NCBI RefSeq assembly: GCF_028548395.1
Contig: NZ_JAQQLA010000005.1
Span: 62,001 to 126,000 of the forward strand
Length of the DNA: 64,000 nt
Direction of reading: 5' to 3'
From: Vogesella indigofera
GTDB taxonomy: Bacteria > Pseudomonadota > Gammaproteobacteria > Burkholderiales > Chromobacteriaceae
The notes below the pieces were generated by a model. The model searched no databases. It was not told where the DNA came from and was given only the letters and a program-made list of their open reading frames with translations. Positions 44,689 through 55,054 of this stretch are shown piece after piece; the first letter of the stretch is position 1, and each line of letters starts with the position of its first letter. Both the position numbers and the translations under genes were made by a program.

Positions 44689-45932
44689 TGCAGGCCATGC
44701 CCAGTTTTGACCGCGCACCGCCGCTTTCGCTGCCGGTGCGTTATTTTTTGGCGGCGGCGTGCTGGCTGCTGCCGCTGGCGGCCAGCCTGCTGCTGACCGA
44801 CAACGACTATCCATCGCTGAGCCTGCTGCTGCCGCTGCACCTGCTGGCGCTGGGCGTGCTCGGCAACGCCATGCTGGGCGCCTTGCTGCAGATGGTGGCG
44901 GTGGTGTCCGGCGTGCCCTGCTTGCGGCCAACGTGGTGGCGGCTGGGGGTGTGGAGCCTGTGGCAGCTGGCCACCGCCAGCCTGTGCTGGGGCTTTTACC
45001 GGGCGCTGGCGCCGCCGTGGCTGCAGCTGGCCAGCGTGCTGTTTGCGCTGCTGGCCGCCGCGCTGTCGGGCCTGCTGTACGGGCTGTGGCGCAGCCCGGC
45101 GGCGGACGGCAGCAGCCGCGGCCTGCGCCTGGCGCTAGGCCTGTTGCTGCTGACCCTGCTGCTGGGTCTGTCGATGCTGGCGGTGCTGGGCTGGGGTCGG
45201 CCGTGGCCGCTGCTGAGCCTGCTGCCGCTGCACCGGCTGGCGGCGCAGGGCTGGGTGTTGCTGCTGGTGATGGCGGTGGCGCAGGTGATCGCGCCGATGT
45301 TCCTGCTGACGCCGGCCTATCCCGGCTGGTGGCAGCGCCACGGCGCCACGCTGTGGCTGCTGGCCTTGCTGGCCGGCGCTGCTGGCCTGCTGTGGCAACC
45401 GCAGTGGCCGTGGTGGTCGCTGGCGTGGCTGCCGCTGGCGCTGTTTGCCGCACTCAGCCTGCGCCTGCTGCGCGCCAGCCGGCGGCCGCAGGAGTGGCTG
45501 CTGCCGTACTGGTGGCTGGCGTTTGCGCTGTTGGCCTTGCTGGCGGTACTGCTGCCGCTGCTGGCGTGGCAGGGCAGTGCGCCGTGGCTGGCGCGCGCGC
45601 TGGCGTGGTGTATGCTCGGTGGTTTTGCGCTGACGCTGGTGGTCGGCATGCTGTACCGCATCGTGCCCTTCCTGCTGTGGCTGCACCTGAAGAATGCGGC
45701 GCCGCCACGCCATCGCGTCCCGGCGCTGCATGCCTTCGTGCCGGAAACCGCCGCGCGGCACAGCTGGCTCGCACTGTTGCTGCTGCAGCCGCTGGCGGCG
45801 CTGTGGGTGTGGCAGCCGCAGCTGGGCTGGCCGCTGGCGCTGGCGCTGCTCGGCCTGTTGGCGCTGCTGCTATGGCATTTCGCCGCGGCGGCGCGGCAGT
45901 ATCGCACCGCCCGCCGCGCCTTGCCGTCTTAG
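44688..45932 (+). CDS. Polytopic membrane protein, NnrS-like/denitrification-associated
   Basis: Encodes 414 residues with about 12 hydrophobic helices and many Trp and Leu residues. Histidines inside or at the ends of helices occur at LPLHLLALG, LPLHRLAAQGW and LWLHLKN, as expected for a heme- or metal-binding membrane protein. The layout resembles NnrS and truncated heme-copper-oxidase-like proteins in nor/nir clusters, but I cannot assign it firmly. Its ATG overlaps the DUF2249 stop, and the FNR-type box upstream of the operon fits a role under nitrosative or anaerobic conditions. Confidence 0.7.
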   Translation: MQAMPSFDRAPPLSLPVRYFLAAACWLLPLAASLLLTDNDYPSLSLLLPLHLLALGVLGNAMLGALLQMVAVVSGVPCLRPTWWRLGVWSLWQLATASLCWGFYRALAPPWLQLASVLFALLAAALSGLLYGLWRSPAADGSSRGLRLALGLLLLTLLLGLSMLAVLGWGRPWPLLSLLPLHRLAAQGWVLLLVMAVAQVIAPMFLLTPAYPGWWQRHGATLWLLALLAGAAGLLWQPQWPWWSLAWLPLALFAALSLRLLRASRRPQEWLLPYWWLAFALLALLAVLLPLLAWQGSAPWLARALAWCMLGGFALTLVVGMLYRIVPFLLWLHLKNAAPPRHRVPALHAFVPETAARHSWLALLLLQPLAALWVWQPQLGWPLALALLGLLALLLWHFAAAARQYRTARRALPS

Positions 45933-45974
45933 AGACTTTCACGATCGGCCGCGACTTGATCTCAATGGTGGCAA

Positions 45975-46062
45975 TACGGCATTAAAAACGGCTTCGGGAT
46001 GCTTGTTTATCTCTGGATAAACGCCGCTTCCCGGCCGTTTTTGCCTTGTCTCGCGTGAGCGC
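45975..46062 (+). repeat. Dispersed ~90-bp repeat, copy 1
   Basis: Shares with 52306-52398 an identical 17-mer ATCTCTGGATAAACGCC (46009-46025), an upstream TACGGC at the same distance (34 bp), and a downstream GCGTGAGCGC. GTTTATC-TCTG-GATAAAC is a perfect 7-bp hairpin. It lies at the 3' end of nirE. Confidence 0.75.
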
Positions 46063-46082
46063 GCGTGGCCGTGAACAGGTGC

Positions 46083-46877
46083 TCAGCCGGCCAGCGCCTG
46101 AGCCAGCGTCGCCTGTAGTCTGGCCTGCAGTCGTACCACCTCGCCGATGATCAGCAGGGCCGGGGGTTTGACCGAGTGCTGCTGCACACAGGCACCGAGG
46201 CTGGCCAGCTCGCAGCACAGCACCCGCTGTTGCGCGGTGGTGGCGTTCTCGATGATGGCCACCGGTGTGGCGGCGGCGCGGCCGGCGGCTTGCAGCTGGT
46301 CGGCGATATTGGCCGCCTCGCCCAGCCCCATGTACACCACCAGCGTTTCCTCGGCGCCGGTGTGGCCGGTCCACTCCAGCGTGCTCTGCCCGTCGCGGCG
46401 ATGGCCGGTGACGAAGCTGACGCCCTGCGCGTAGTCGCGGTGCGTCAGCGGAATGCCGGCCGCCGCCGCCGCGCCCATCGCCGCGCTGATGCCGGGGATC
46501 ACCTCGCAGGCGATGCCGGCTGCGGCCAACGTTTCCAGCTCCTCGCCGCCGCGCCCGAACAGGAACGGGTCGCCGCCTTTCAGCCGCACCACGCGCAGCC
46601 CTTGTTGCGCCTTGGTCACGATCAGCTGGTTGATGTCCTGTTGCGGCAGGGTGTGGCGGCTGGCGCGCTTGCCGACGCAGATCTGCTCGGCGCGGCGGTT
46701 GACCAGCGCCAGTACCGCGTCGGACACCAGCAGGTCGTACAGCACCACGTCGGCCTCGTTGAGGCGGCGCAGCGCCTTCAGCGTCAGCAGGTCCGGATCG
46801 CCGGGGCCGGCGCCGACCAGGCTGACCTGGCCGTGGCGCAGCGGGTAGGGATGGGGGAAGGAGGCAGGGGCGTTCAT
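46083..46877 (-). CDS. nirE: Uroporphyrinogen-III C-methyltransferase (NirE/CobA type)
   Basis: Encodes 264 residues. The SAM-binding loop is VGAGPGDPDLLTLKA (about 21-35). RLKGGDPFLFGRGGEE is the second family signature, GISAAMGAAAAAGIPLTHR the third, and ATPVAIIENATT the fourth. It methylates uroporphyrinogen III to precorrin-2, the entry to siroheme and heme d1. The position divergent from norCB, over a perfect FNR-type box, supports a NirE role in heme d1 synthesis rather than general siroheme synthesis. The gene lies about 11 kb from the rest of the nir genes. Confidence 0.9.
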   Translation of the reverse strand: MNAPASFPHPYPLRHGQVSLVGAGPGDPDLLTLKALRRLNEADVVLYDLLVSDAVLALVNRRAEQICVGKRASRHTLPQQDINQLIVTKAQQGLRVVRLKGGDPFLFGRGGEELETLAAAGIACEVIPGISAAMGAAAAAGIPLTHRDYAQGVSFVTGHRRDGQSTLEWTGHTGAEETLVVYMGLGEAANIADQLQAAGRAAATPVAIIENATTAQQRVLCCELASLGACVQQHSVKPPALLIIGEVVRLQARLQATLAQALAG

Positions 46878-46948
46878 TGCTGTTCCAGTCTGGCCGGCGG
46901 CCGCTAAGGGGATGACGCCAGTGTAGGAACGGCGGCGCCCGGGAATCG

Positions 46949-46962
46949 TTGATTCGCATCAA
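46949..46962. promoter_or_regulatory. FNR/Dnr-type box between nirE and norC
   Basis: TTGATTCGCATCAA, a perfect match to TTGAT-N4-ATCAA. It is in the divergent region, so it may control both nirE and norCB. Confidence 0.85.
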
Positions 46963-47039
46963 TGCTATCTGGATGGGTGGAAACGTACAGTTCGCCCTGA
47001 CACGCCGGGTTCCCGGTGACGCAAGAAAAGGAGGACGCG

Positions 47040-48961
<1,922 letters not shown>

Positions 48962-48983
48962 TCCCGCCGCATCCGGCAACACG

Positions 48984-49007
48984 GGCGCCCCTTGCGGGCG
49001 CCTTTTT
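48984..49007 (+). terminator. Intrinsic terminator between norB and norE
   Basis: GGCGCCC (48984-48990) pairs with GGGCGCC (48996-49002) over a CTTGC loop, followed by TTTTT. Confidence 0.85.
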
Positions 49008-49023
49008 CACGACGGAGCCTGCC

Positions 49024-49608
49024 ATGAACACAGCCGCACCCGGCCTTGCCGCCCCGCCACGCGTGCCCGGCGATCTGGCGATGTGGTTCTTCATCCTTGC
49101 CGAGCTGACGGTGTTCGGCATCTTCTTTGCCGTCTACGGCGTGGCGCGGCAGCGCGACGCGGCGCTGTTTGCCGCCGGCCAGGCACAGCTGCTGCTGTGG
49201 CCGGCGCTGCTGAACACCCTGCTGCTGATCGCCGGCAGCGCCACGGTGGCGGCGGCGGTGCGCGCCTTTGCGGCCAACCTTGTGGCGAGCGGCCGCCGCT
49301 ACCTGCTGGCCACGCTGCTGCTGGGCGGCGGTTTTGTGCTGCTCAAGGGCTGGGAGTTCGCCACCAAGTTCGCCGCCGGCATCACCCTGTCCAGCAGCGA
49401 CTTCTGGATGTTCTACCTGTCGCTGACTTTCTTTCACTTCCTGCACGTGATCCTCGGCCTGGTGATCGTGGCCGCGGTGTATCTCCACGCCCGCCGTGGC
49501 GCCTACGATGCGGCCAACCACGACGGCGTGGAAACCGCCGCCGCCTACTGGCACATGGTCGATCTGGTGTGGGTGGTGCTGTTCGCGCTGGTGTACGTGG
49601 CGCGCTGA
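49024..49608 (+). CDS. norE: NorE-like cytochrome c oxidase subunit III family protein
   Basis: Encodes 194 residues with five helices. The start MNTAAPGLAAPPRVPGDLAMW leads into WFFILAELTVFGIFF, and the conserved subunit III segment LSLTFFHFLHVILGLVIV and YWHMVDLVWVVLF follow. NorE assists NorCB activity in some denitrifiers and is not essential in all. The gene follows norB past an intrinsic terminator, so it may depend on read-through or its own promoter. A perfect 14-mer repeat lies inside (49268-49281). Confidence 0.88.
   Translation: MNTAAPGLAAPPRVPGDLAMWFFILAELTVFGIFFAVYGVARQRDAALFAAGQAQLLLWPALLNTLLLIAGSATVAAAVRAFAANLVASGRRYLLATLLLGGGFVLLKGWEFATKFAAGITLSSSDFWMFYLSLTFFHFLHVILGLVIVAAVYLHARRGAYDAANHDGVETAAAYWHMVDLVWVVLFALVYVAR
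49268..49281 (-). repeat. 14-mer AAGGTTGGCCGCAA, perfect copy
   Basis: Perfect copy on the minus strand inside norE, encoding AANL. Confidence 0.9.
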
Positions 49609-49614
49609 CCAGGC

Positions 49615-50535
49615 TCAGCCGCCGGGGGCGATGTCGTGCAGCGGCGGCGGCTGCAAGGCCGCGAGATAGCCGGCGGTTTCCGCATTGATCCAGTGGCGGA
49701 AATCCTGCTGCTTGGCGGCGGCACTCTCGCGTTGCGGCCAGACCAGCCAGTGCGGCGACAGGTGCGGCACGCGGATGTCGGTCAGCTGCACCAGCTCGCC
49801 GCGTTGCAGCGCGCTGGCCACCAGGCTGCGCCGCAGCAACGCCACGCCCAGCCCCTGCTGTACTGCCGCCAGCACCAGATTGCTGTCGTTGATCCACAGC
49901 GCGGCGTGCGCCGGCTCCGCCACCCCGGCGGCGCTGCACCAGCCGAGCCAGGACTCCACCGTGCGCACCACCGGGCAGGCCACCACCTCGGCGGCGGTGC
50001 GCGGCAGCTGGCCGCCGTTGAAGTGCGGTGCCACCACCACCAGCAGCTCGTCGTCGAACAGCCGTTGCTGCTGCACGCCCTCCCAGCCACCACGCCCCAT
50101 GCGGATGCCGATATCGACCAGCCCCTGCTGCAGGTCCTGGATGTCGAGGCTGGCACGCAGCGTGACACGATAGTGGGGGTGGCGGGCGTAGAAGCGCGGC
50201 AGCCGCGGCAGCAGCCAGTGCTGGCCGAAGGAGGGCAGCACCGCGATCACCAGCTCGTCGCCGCGCGGCCGGGCGCGCACCAGCCGGGTGGCCTCGCTCA
50301 GTTCGCCCAGCGCCACGCGCACCTGCAGCGCGTACAGGCGGCCATCCTCGCTCGGCTGCAGGCCGCGGCCCTCGCGCAGGAACAGCACGCTGCCGAGCTG
50401 ATCTTCCAGCAGCCGGATCTGCTGGCTGACGGCGGAGTGGGTGACATTGAGCTCGGCGGCGGCGAGGCTGACGCTGCCCAGTCGCGCCACCGCCTCGAAA
50501 CTGCGTAGCGCCGCTAACGGTGGTAGGTTTTTCAT
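49615..50535 (-). CDS. LysR-family regulator, GcvA-like
   Basis: Encodes 306 residues. The N-terminal helix-turn-helix is LGSVSLAAAELNVTHSAVSQ (about 19-38), followed by the dimerisation helix and a type 2 periplasmic-binding-like effector domain. The N terminus (MKNLPPLAALRSFEAVARLGS) is that of the GcvA/AmpR group. It is convergent with norE and divergent from a YfcF-type glutathione transferase gene, 147 bp away, which is the best candidate target. Confidence 0.9.
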   Translation of the reverse strand: MKNLPPLAALRSFEAVARLGSVSLAAAELNVTHSAVSQQIRLLEDQLGSVLFLREGRGLQPSEDGRLYALQVRVALGELSEATRLVRARPRGDELVIAVLPSFGQHWLLPRLPRFYARHPHYRVTLRASLDIQDLQQGLVDIGIRMGRGGWEGVQQQRLFDDELLVVVAPHFNGGQLPRTAAEVVACPVVRTVESWLGWCSAAGVAEPAHAALWINDSNLVLAAVQQGLGVALLRRSLVASALQRGELVQLTDIRVPHLSPHWLVWPQRESAAAKQQDFRHWINAETAGYLAALQPPPLHDIAPGG

Positions 50536-50682
50536 GTAAGAAAATCTAACAGAAAACCCAAATAAATATCGATTTTCGCACGCAGCAATGGCCTTTATAG
50601 TGCTTTCTTCAATACCGGTCGGTGACGTGTGATGCAGTAGCGCTTACATGTGTGCCGTTCGGCCTCCCGCCAGGAAAGGAAG

Positions 50683-51315
50683 ATGATGTCGTCGCCAGCC
50701 GTGTTCACCCTCTATGCCGATAGCCGTTTCACCAGCCCCTACGCGATGTCGGTGTTTGTCACCCTGACCGAAAAAGGGCTGCCCTTCACGCTGCAGACGG
50801 TGGATCTGGAGGCCGGCGCCAACCGGCAGCCGGCCTACGCCGCGTTGTCGCTGTCGCAGCGGGTGCCGTTGCTGCTTGACGGCGATTTCCGCCTTGCCGA
50901 ATCGTCGGCGATCAGCGAATACCTGGAGCAGCAGTACCCGACGCCGGCGGTGTATCCGGCCGAGGTGCGGCAGCGCGCGCTGGCGCGACAGGTGCAGGCG
51001 TGGCTGCGCAGCGACCTGCTGCCGCTGCGGGCGCAACGCAGTACCGAGGTGGTGTTCTGCCGGCCGGTCGATTGCCCGCTGGATGCCGCCGGACAGCAGG
51101 CGGCCGACAAGCTGTTCGCCGCCGCCAGCCAGCTGCTGGCCCACGGTGGCGAGCACCTGTTCGGTGACTGGTGCATCGCCGACACCGACCTCGCGCTGAT
51201 GCTGCAGCGGCTGCTGCAGAACGGCGACGCGGTGCCGCCGCGGCTGGCCGATTACGCGCGGCGGCAGTGGCAGCGGCCGTCGCTGCAGGGCTGGCTGCAG
51301 CTGCCGCGCGACTGA
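50683..51315 (+). CDS. yfcF: YfcF-type glutathione S-transferase
   Basis: Encodes 210 residues from the first of two ATG codons after AAAGGA. It follows E. coli YfcF closely as I remember it: SRFTSPYAMSVFVTLTEKGL at the thioredoxin-fold start, VPLL then ESSAISEYLE for glutathione binding, ARQVQAWLRSDLLPLR, and GDWCIADTDLALML in the helical domain. YfcF has glutathione-dependent peroxidase or disulfide reductase activity and protects against oxidative stress. It may be regulated by the divergent LysR protein. Confidence 0.88.
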   Translation: MMSSPAVFTLYADSRFTSPYAMSVFVTLTEKGLPFTLQTVDLEAGANRQPAYAALSLSQRVPLLLDGDFRLAESSAISEYLEQQYPTPAVYPAEVRQRALARQVQAWLRSDLLPLRAQRSTEVVFCRPVDCPLDAAGQQAADKLFAAASQLLAHGGEHLFGDWCIADTDLALMLQRLLQNGDAVPPRLADYARRQWQRPSLQGWLQLPRD

Positions 51316-51394
51316 GCGGCAGCCTTCCGCGATCACGGCGCGGGGTGCATACTCTGTGCTTGCCGCCCGTGACCGCCGACCCGCCATTCCCGCC

Positions 51395-52261
51395 ATGACT
51401 GTTGCCGCCGTTTCCGCTACCACCGCCACCCCGCTGCTGCAGCTGGCAGGGGTGCCGGAGGTGTTCGAGCACACCACCGACCGCGCCGAGTTCTGTCTGC
51501 CGGCGCCGGGGGTAGAGCTGTACCGCGCCCATATCGTGCGTCACGCCTTCGAGCCGCACACCCACCAGGCGTTCGGGCTGGGCGCGATCGAGGCCGGGGT
51601 GGAGCGTTTCCGTTACGGCGGCGGCGAGCATCTGGCGCCGCCCGGTTCCATCGTGCTGATGAACCCCGACGAGCTGCACACCGGCCGCGCCGAGACGGAG
51701 CACGGCTGGCGCTACCGCATGCTGTATCTCGATCCGGCGGTGCTGGCGCGCGTCAGCGGCGAGGACGGCTGGTGGTTCGACGAGGCGGTGCGGCACGATG
51801 TCGCCAGCGCGCAGCGCGTCAGCCAGCTGCTGGCCGCGCTGTGGCAGGCGCACGAGCCGCTGGCCTTCGACAGCCTGCTGTTCCGGCTGCTGGCCGAGTT
51901 CCGTCGCCATGCGCGGGTGCCGCAGCCTGCGCCCGCCGAGGCGGCGCACCGCTTCGCACCGGTACTGGACTATCTGCGCGCCAACCTCGCCGAAAAACTG
52001 ACGCTGCCGCAGTTGGCGGCGGTGGCTGGTCTCAGTCCCTTCCATTTCCTGCGCCGTTTCCAGGCGCAATACCACGTTACGCCGCAGCAGATGCTGATGG
52101 CGCTGCGGCTGTTCGAGGCCAAGCAGCTGCTGGCGGCCGGCGTTGCGCCGGCGCAGGTGGCCGCCGCCACCGGGCTGGCCGATCAGGCGCACCTGACGCG
52201 CGCCTTCGTGCGCCGTTACGGCGTGACCCCGGCGCGCTACCAGAGGCAAGTGCGCACCTAG
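51395..52261 (+). CDS. AraC-family transcriptional regulator
   Basis: Encodes 288 residues from the ATG at 51395; a GTG 39 bp upstream is an alternative. An N-terminal AraC-type cupin (HTHQAFGLGAIEAG, PGSIVLMNPDELHTG) is followed by two C-terminal helix-turn-helix motifs, LTLPQLAAVAGLSPFHFLRR and APAQVAAATGLADQAHLTRA. The ligand is unknown. The next gene encodes an EamA/DMT transporter and may be its target. It lies in a 3.9-kb segment of unrelated genes splitting the nor cluster. Confidence 0.88.
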   Translation: MTVAAVSATTATPLLQLAGVPEVFEHTTDRAEFCLPAPGVELYRAHIVRHAFEPHTHQAFGLGAIEAGVERFRYGGGEHLAPPGSIVLMNPDELHTGRAETEHGWRYRMLYLDPAVLARVSGEDGWWFDEAVRHDVASAQRVSQLLAALWQAHEPLAFDSLLFRLLAEFRRHARVPQPAPAEAAHRFAPVLDYLRANLAEKLTLPQLAAVAGLSPFHFLRRFQAQYHVTPQQMLMALRLFEAKQLLAAGVAPAQVAAATGLADQAHLTRAFVRRYGVTPARYQRQVRT

Positions 52262-52305
52262 GGCGCGGTGCCAGGCGCTGTGGCGGCTGGGTCGCCATCG
52301 GGCGC

Positions 52306-52398
52306 TACGGCGTCAATAACAGCGTCTGCCTGCCGGTTCATCTCTGGATAAACGCCACTGGCGCCGCCGCTATGCCTGGCCTGGTCTGGCGTGAGCGC
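52306..52398 (+). repeat. Dispersed ~90-bp repeat, copy 2
   Basis: Direct repeat of 45975-46062: same 17-mer (52340-52356), the same 34-bp distance to TACGGC, and GCGTGAGCGC at 52389-52398. The hairpin arm has one change (GTTCATC), leaving one mismatch. Confidence 0.75.
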
Positions 52399-52447
52399 AC
52401 GCGAGCCTGAATCGCGGCCATCGCCGCGCACCGGTGTTGTCGCGCCC

Positions 52448-52461
52448 AAGGTTGGCCGCAA
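52448..52461 (+). repeat. 14-mer AAGGTTGGCCGCAA, perfect copy
   Basis: Perfect intergenic copy between the AraC and EamA genes. Confidence 0.9.
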
Positions 52462-52524
52462 TCTGGTACAAGACGTCGCCTGCGCCGCGGGCTACCGTGG
52501 GCCTATTTGGCGGAGGGCAGGGTG

Positions 52525-53493
52525 ATGGGAACGGGCGTGTTGTATGCACTGGCGGCGGGGCTGATGTGGGGGCTGGTCTTCGTCGGCCCCTTGCTGCTGC
52601 CGGAGTATCCGGCGGCGCTGCAGTCGGTGGGGCGCTACCTCGCCTTCGGTCTGATCGCGCTGCCGCTGGCGTGGCTGGACCGGGTACGGCTGCGCGAGCT
52701 GACGCGCGACGACTGGCTGGAGGCGCTGAAACTGGCCGCCATCGGCAACCTGTTGTACTACCTGTGCCTGGCCAGCGCCATCCAGCGCGCCGGTGCGCCG
52801 TTGCCGACCATGATCATCGGCACGCTGCCGGTGGTGATCGCGGTGAGCGCCAACCTGCGCGACCAGCGCCGCGACGGTCGCCTGCCGTGGCGGCAGCTGT
52901 GGCCGTCGCTGCTGCTGATCGGCGTCGGCATCGGCTGCGTCAACAGTGTCGAGCTGGTGGCGCTGCAGCGCGAAGAGGGCGGCGATCTCGGCCGCTACCT
53001 CAGCGGCGCCTTGCTGGCGACGGTGGCGGTGGCGTGCTGGACCTGGTACCCGCTGCGCAATGCCGACTGGCTGCGCCATCATCCCGGCCGCAGTCCGCGC
53101 AGCTGGGCCACCGCGCAAGGCGTGGCGACACTGCCGCTGGCGCTGCTCGGCTACGCGTTGCTGTGGGGCGGCATGACCGTCGCCGACAGCCCGTTCGCGA
53201 TGCCGTTCGGGCCGCGGCCGCTGGTCTTCCTCGGCCTGATGGCGGTGATCGGCCTGTTCGCCTCGTGGCTGGGCACGCTGTGCTGGAACGAGGCCAGCCA
53301 GCGGCTGCCGACCGCACTGGCCGGGCAGCTGATCGTGTTCGAGACGCTGGCGGCGCTGGGCTATGCCTTCCTGCTGCGCGGCGAGTGGCCTGCACCGCTG
53401 ACCCTGCTCGGCATCGCCCTCTTGGTCGCCGGCGTGCTGTCGGCGCTGCGCGTCAAGCCGCAAGCGGTGGCTACCACCGCCCACGCCGGCTGA
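52525..53493 (+). CDS. EamA/DMT-superfamily transporter
   Basis: Encodes 322 residues with ten predicted helices arranged as two five-helix EamA repeats. The ATG follows GGAGGGCAGGGTG. N-terminal GVLYALAAGLMWGLVFVGPLLL and the second-half ASWLGTLCWNEASQRLPTALAG fit DMT permeases that export amino acids or other metabolites. The substrate is unknown. The AraC-type regulator upstream is a plausible controller. It is the last gene before the norF-norQ-norD group. Confidence 0.88.
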   Translation: MGTGVLYALAAGLMWGLVFVGPLLLPEYPAALQSVGRYLAFGLIALPLAWLDRVRLRELTRDDWLEALKLAAIGNLLYYLCLASAIQRAGAPLPTMIIGTLPVVIAVSANLRDQRRDGRLPWRQLWPSLLLIGVGIGCVNSVELVALQREEGGDLGRYLSGALLATVAVACWTWYPLRNADWLRHHPGRSPRSWATAQGVATLPLALLGYALLWGGMTVADSPFAMPFGPRPLVFLGLMAVIGLFASWLGTLCWNEASQRLPTALAGQLIVFETLAALGYAFLLRGEWPAPLTLLGIALLVAGVLSALRVKPQAVATTAHAG

Positions 53494-53501
53494 GGCCGTA
53501 G

Positions 53502-53526
53502 CCCGCCGCGCAGGGGCGGGGTTTCC
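53502..53526 (+). terminator. Weak terminator-like hairpin after the EamA gene
   Basis: CCCGCC (53502-53507) and GGCGGG (53515-53520) form a stem, followed by GTTTCC. Confidence 0.4.
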
Positions 53527-53540
53527 TTGTTTGTCATCAA
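53527..53540. promoter_or_regulatory. FNR/Dnr-like box before norF
   Basis: TTGTTTGTCATCAA, 9 of 10 consensus bases. It lies only 35 bp before the norF start, so a promoter activated from -41.5 would begin transcription at the start codon. Its right arm runs into a repeat copy with a changed last base (53539-53551). Confidence 0.45.
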
Positions 53541-53575
53541 GGTTGGCCGCAGCGGCGTTGCGGCATGATGCAGCC

Positions 53576-53836
53576 ATGAACTCCTCCCGCATCTCCCCGC
53601 CGGTGTGGCCGGTCTGGCTGTGGCTGTCGTCGCTGACCCTGCTGCTGGCGCTGCTGAGCGAATGGCACGGCAGCGGCGCGCTGCTGGCGACGCTGGCGCT
53701 CGGCGGTGCCTGGCTCAAGGGCATCGCCATCGTCGAGTCGCTGATGGCGCTGCGCCATGCGCCGCTGTGGCTGCGCGGCATCGTCCACAGCTGGCTGCTG
53801 CTGGTGTGCGGGGGGCTGCTGATCAGCTTTGCCTAG
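53576..53836 (+). CDS. norF: NorF-like small membrane protein (cytochrome oxidase subunit IV family)
   Basis: Encodes 86 residues with three hydrophobic segments. VWPVWLWLSSLTLLLALLSEW is the first, KGIAIVESLMALRHAP is the conserved loop and helix of the family, and a C-terminal helix closes it. Small proteins of this family accompany norE and assist NO reductase. Here norF is separated from norE by 4 kb but directly precedes norQ (12 bp). Expression would start from a weaker FNR-like site. Confidence 0.82.
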   Translation: MNSSRISPPVWPVWLWLSSLTLLLALLSEWHGSGALLATLALGGAWLKGIAIVESLMALRHAPLWLRGIVHSWLLLVCGGLLISFA

Positions 53837-53848
53837 GAACCCACCCCC

Positions 53849-54658
53849 ATGAATGCACCCGTCCATGCCAAGCTGGCAAGCCAGCTTCCGTTCTACCAGC
53901 CGGTAGCCGATGAATGCACCGTTTTTGAGACCGCCTGGCGCCAGCAGTTGCCGGTGCTGATCAAGGGCCCCACCGGCTGCGGCAAGACCCGCTTCGTCGC
54001 GCACATGGCGGCGAAACTGGGCCTGCCGCTGTTTACCGTGTCCTGCCACGACGACCTGTCTGCCGCCGACCTGGTTGGCCGCCACCTGATCGCCGGCGGC
54101 GACACCCGCTGGTGCGACGGCCCGCTGACGCGGGCGGTGCGCGAAGGCGGCATCTGCTATCTCGACGAAGTGGTGGAGGCGCGCAAGGACACCACCGTGG
54201 TGCTGCACCCGCTCACCGACGACCGCCGCATCCTGCCGATCGAGCGCACCGGCGAAGAATTGCAGGCACCGCCCGGCTTCATGCTGGTGGTGTCGTACAA
54301 CCCCGGCTACCAGCACGTGCTGAAGACGCTGAAACCGTCCACCCGCCAGCGCTTCGTGGCGCTGAGCTTTGATTTCCCGCTGCCGGAAGTGGAACGTGCG
54401 GTGGTGCAGCACGAGGGCGGCGTGGACGAAAAGTTGGCCGCACAGCTGGTGACCTTGGCCGGCCAGATCCGCCGCCTCACCGGCTACGATCTCGACGAAG
54501 CGGTCAGCACCCGCCTGCTGGTGTACTGCGCCAAGCTGATCGCCAGCGGCATGGCCGTGCGCCTGGCCTGCCGTACCGCGCTGGTGGAGCCGCTGTCGGA
54601 CGAAGCCGACACCCTGGCGGCGCTGATGGCGGTGGTGGATACCCAGTTTGGTCACTGA
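53849..54658 (+). CDS. norQ: MoxR-family AAA+ ATPase NorQ
   Basis: Encodes 269 residues, typical for CbbQ/NirQ/NorQ. Walker A is GPTGCGKT (40-47), the Walker B is ICYLDEVVEA, and sensor 1 is MLVVSYNPGYQ. The C-terminal helical CbbQ domain begins near residue 200. With the VWA protein NorD, it inserts or activates the NorB metal centre. The next ORF overlaps its end by 11 bp and norD follows it, so norF, norQ and norD look co-transcribed. Confidence 0.93.
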   Translation: MNAPVHAKLASQLPFYQPVADECTVFETAWRQQLPVLIKGPTGCGKTRFVAHMAAKLGLPLFTVSCHDDLSAADLVGRHLIAGGDTRWCDGPLTRAVREGGICYLDEVVEARKDTTVVLHPLTDDRRILPIERTGEELQAPPGFMLVVSYNPGYQHVLKTLKPSTRQRFVALSFDFPLPEVERAVVQHEGGVDEKLAAQLVTLAGQIRRLTGYDLDEAVSTRLLVYCAKLIASGMAVRLACRTALVEPLSDEADTLAALMAVVDTQFGH

Positions 54659-55037
54659 GCTGGCGGAGGCGGAGCGGCCGCGGGCGATTGGCGCGCACGC
54701 GCTGTACCTGCTGAACCTGTTGCTGCTGCCCGGCCTCGCCTTTGTCGTGCTGTGGTGGTGCCGCCGCCACTGGGCCGCGGCCGCCAGCGCCGAACTGCGC
54801 CGGCATCTGGACCAGGCCTTCGGCGCGGCATTGTGGAGCGGGGCACTGATCGTGCTGGTCAGCCTGTTGCTGGTGCTGTTGGGCGGCCTGCAACAGCCGG
54901 CCACCTGGGTGCTGCTGATCCTGTATTTCACCGTGATCCATGCCGCACTGGTGTTACTGGGTGCCTACGCGCTGTCGCGCGCCATGGCCGGCTTGCCTTG
55001 CCGTTACCCGCTGCCCGGCCTGTGGCGGCAACCCTGA
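54648..55037 (+). CDS. Small membrane protein between norQ and norD
   Basis: Encodes up to 129 residues with about three helices (near 19-38, 60-83 and 88-108). No ATG is available near the start. A TTG at 54648, overlapping the norQ end by 11 bp, gives the full open frame, and the true start is uncertain. I do not recognise a family. The position between the chaperone genes norQ and norD, and spacing of 17 bp to norD, suggest a part in NO reductase assembly or anchoring. Confidence 0.6.
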   Translation: MVTELAEAERPRAIGAHALYLLNLLLLPGLAFVVLWWCRRHWAAAASAELRRHLDQAFGAALWSGALIVLVSLLLVLLGGLQQPATWVLLILYFTVIHAALVLLGAYALSRAMAGLPCRYPLPGLWRQP

Positions 55038-55054
55038 TTTGAAAGACACACCCT

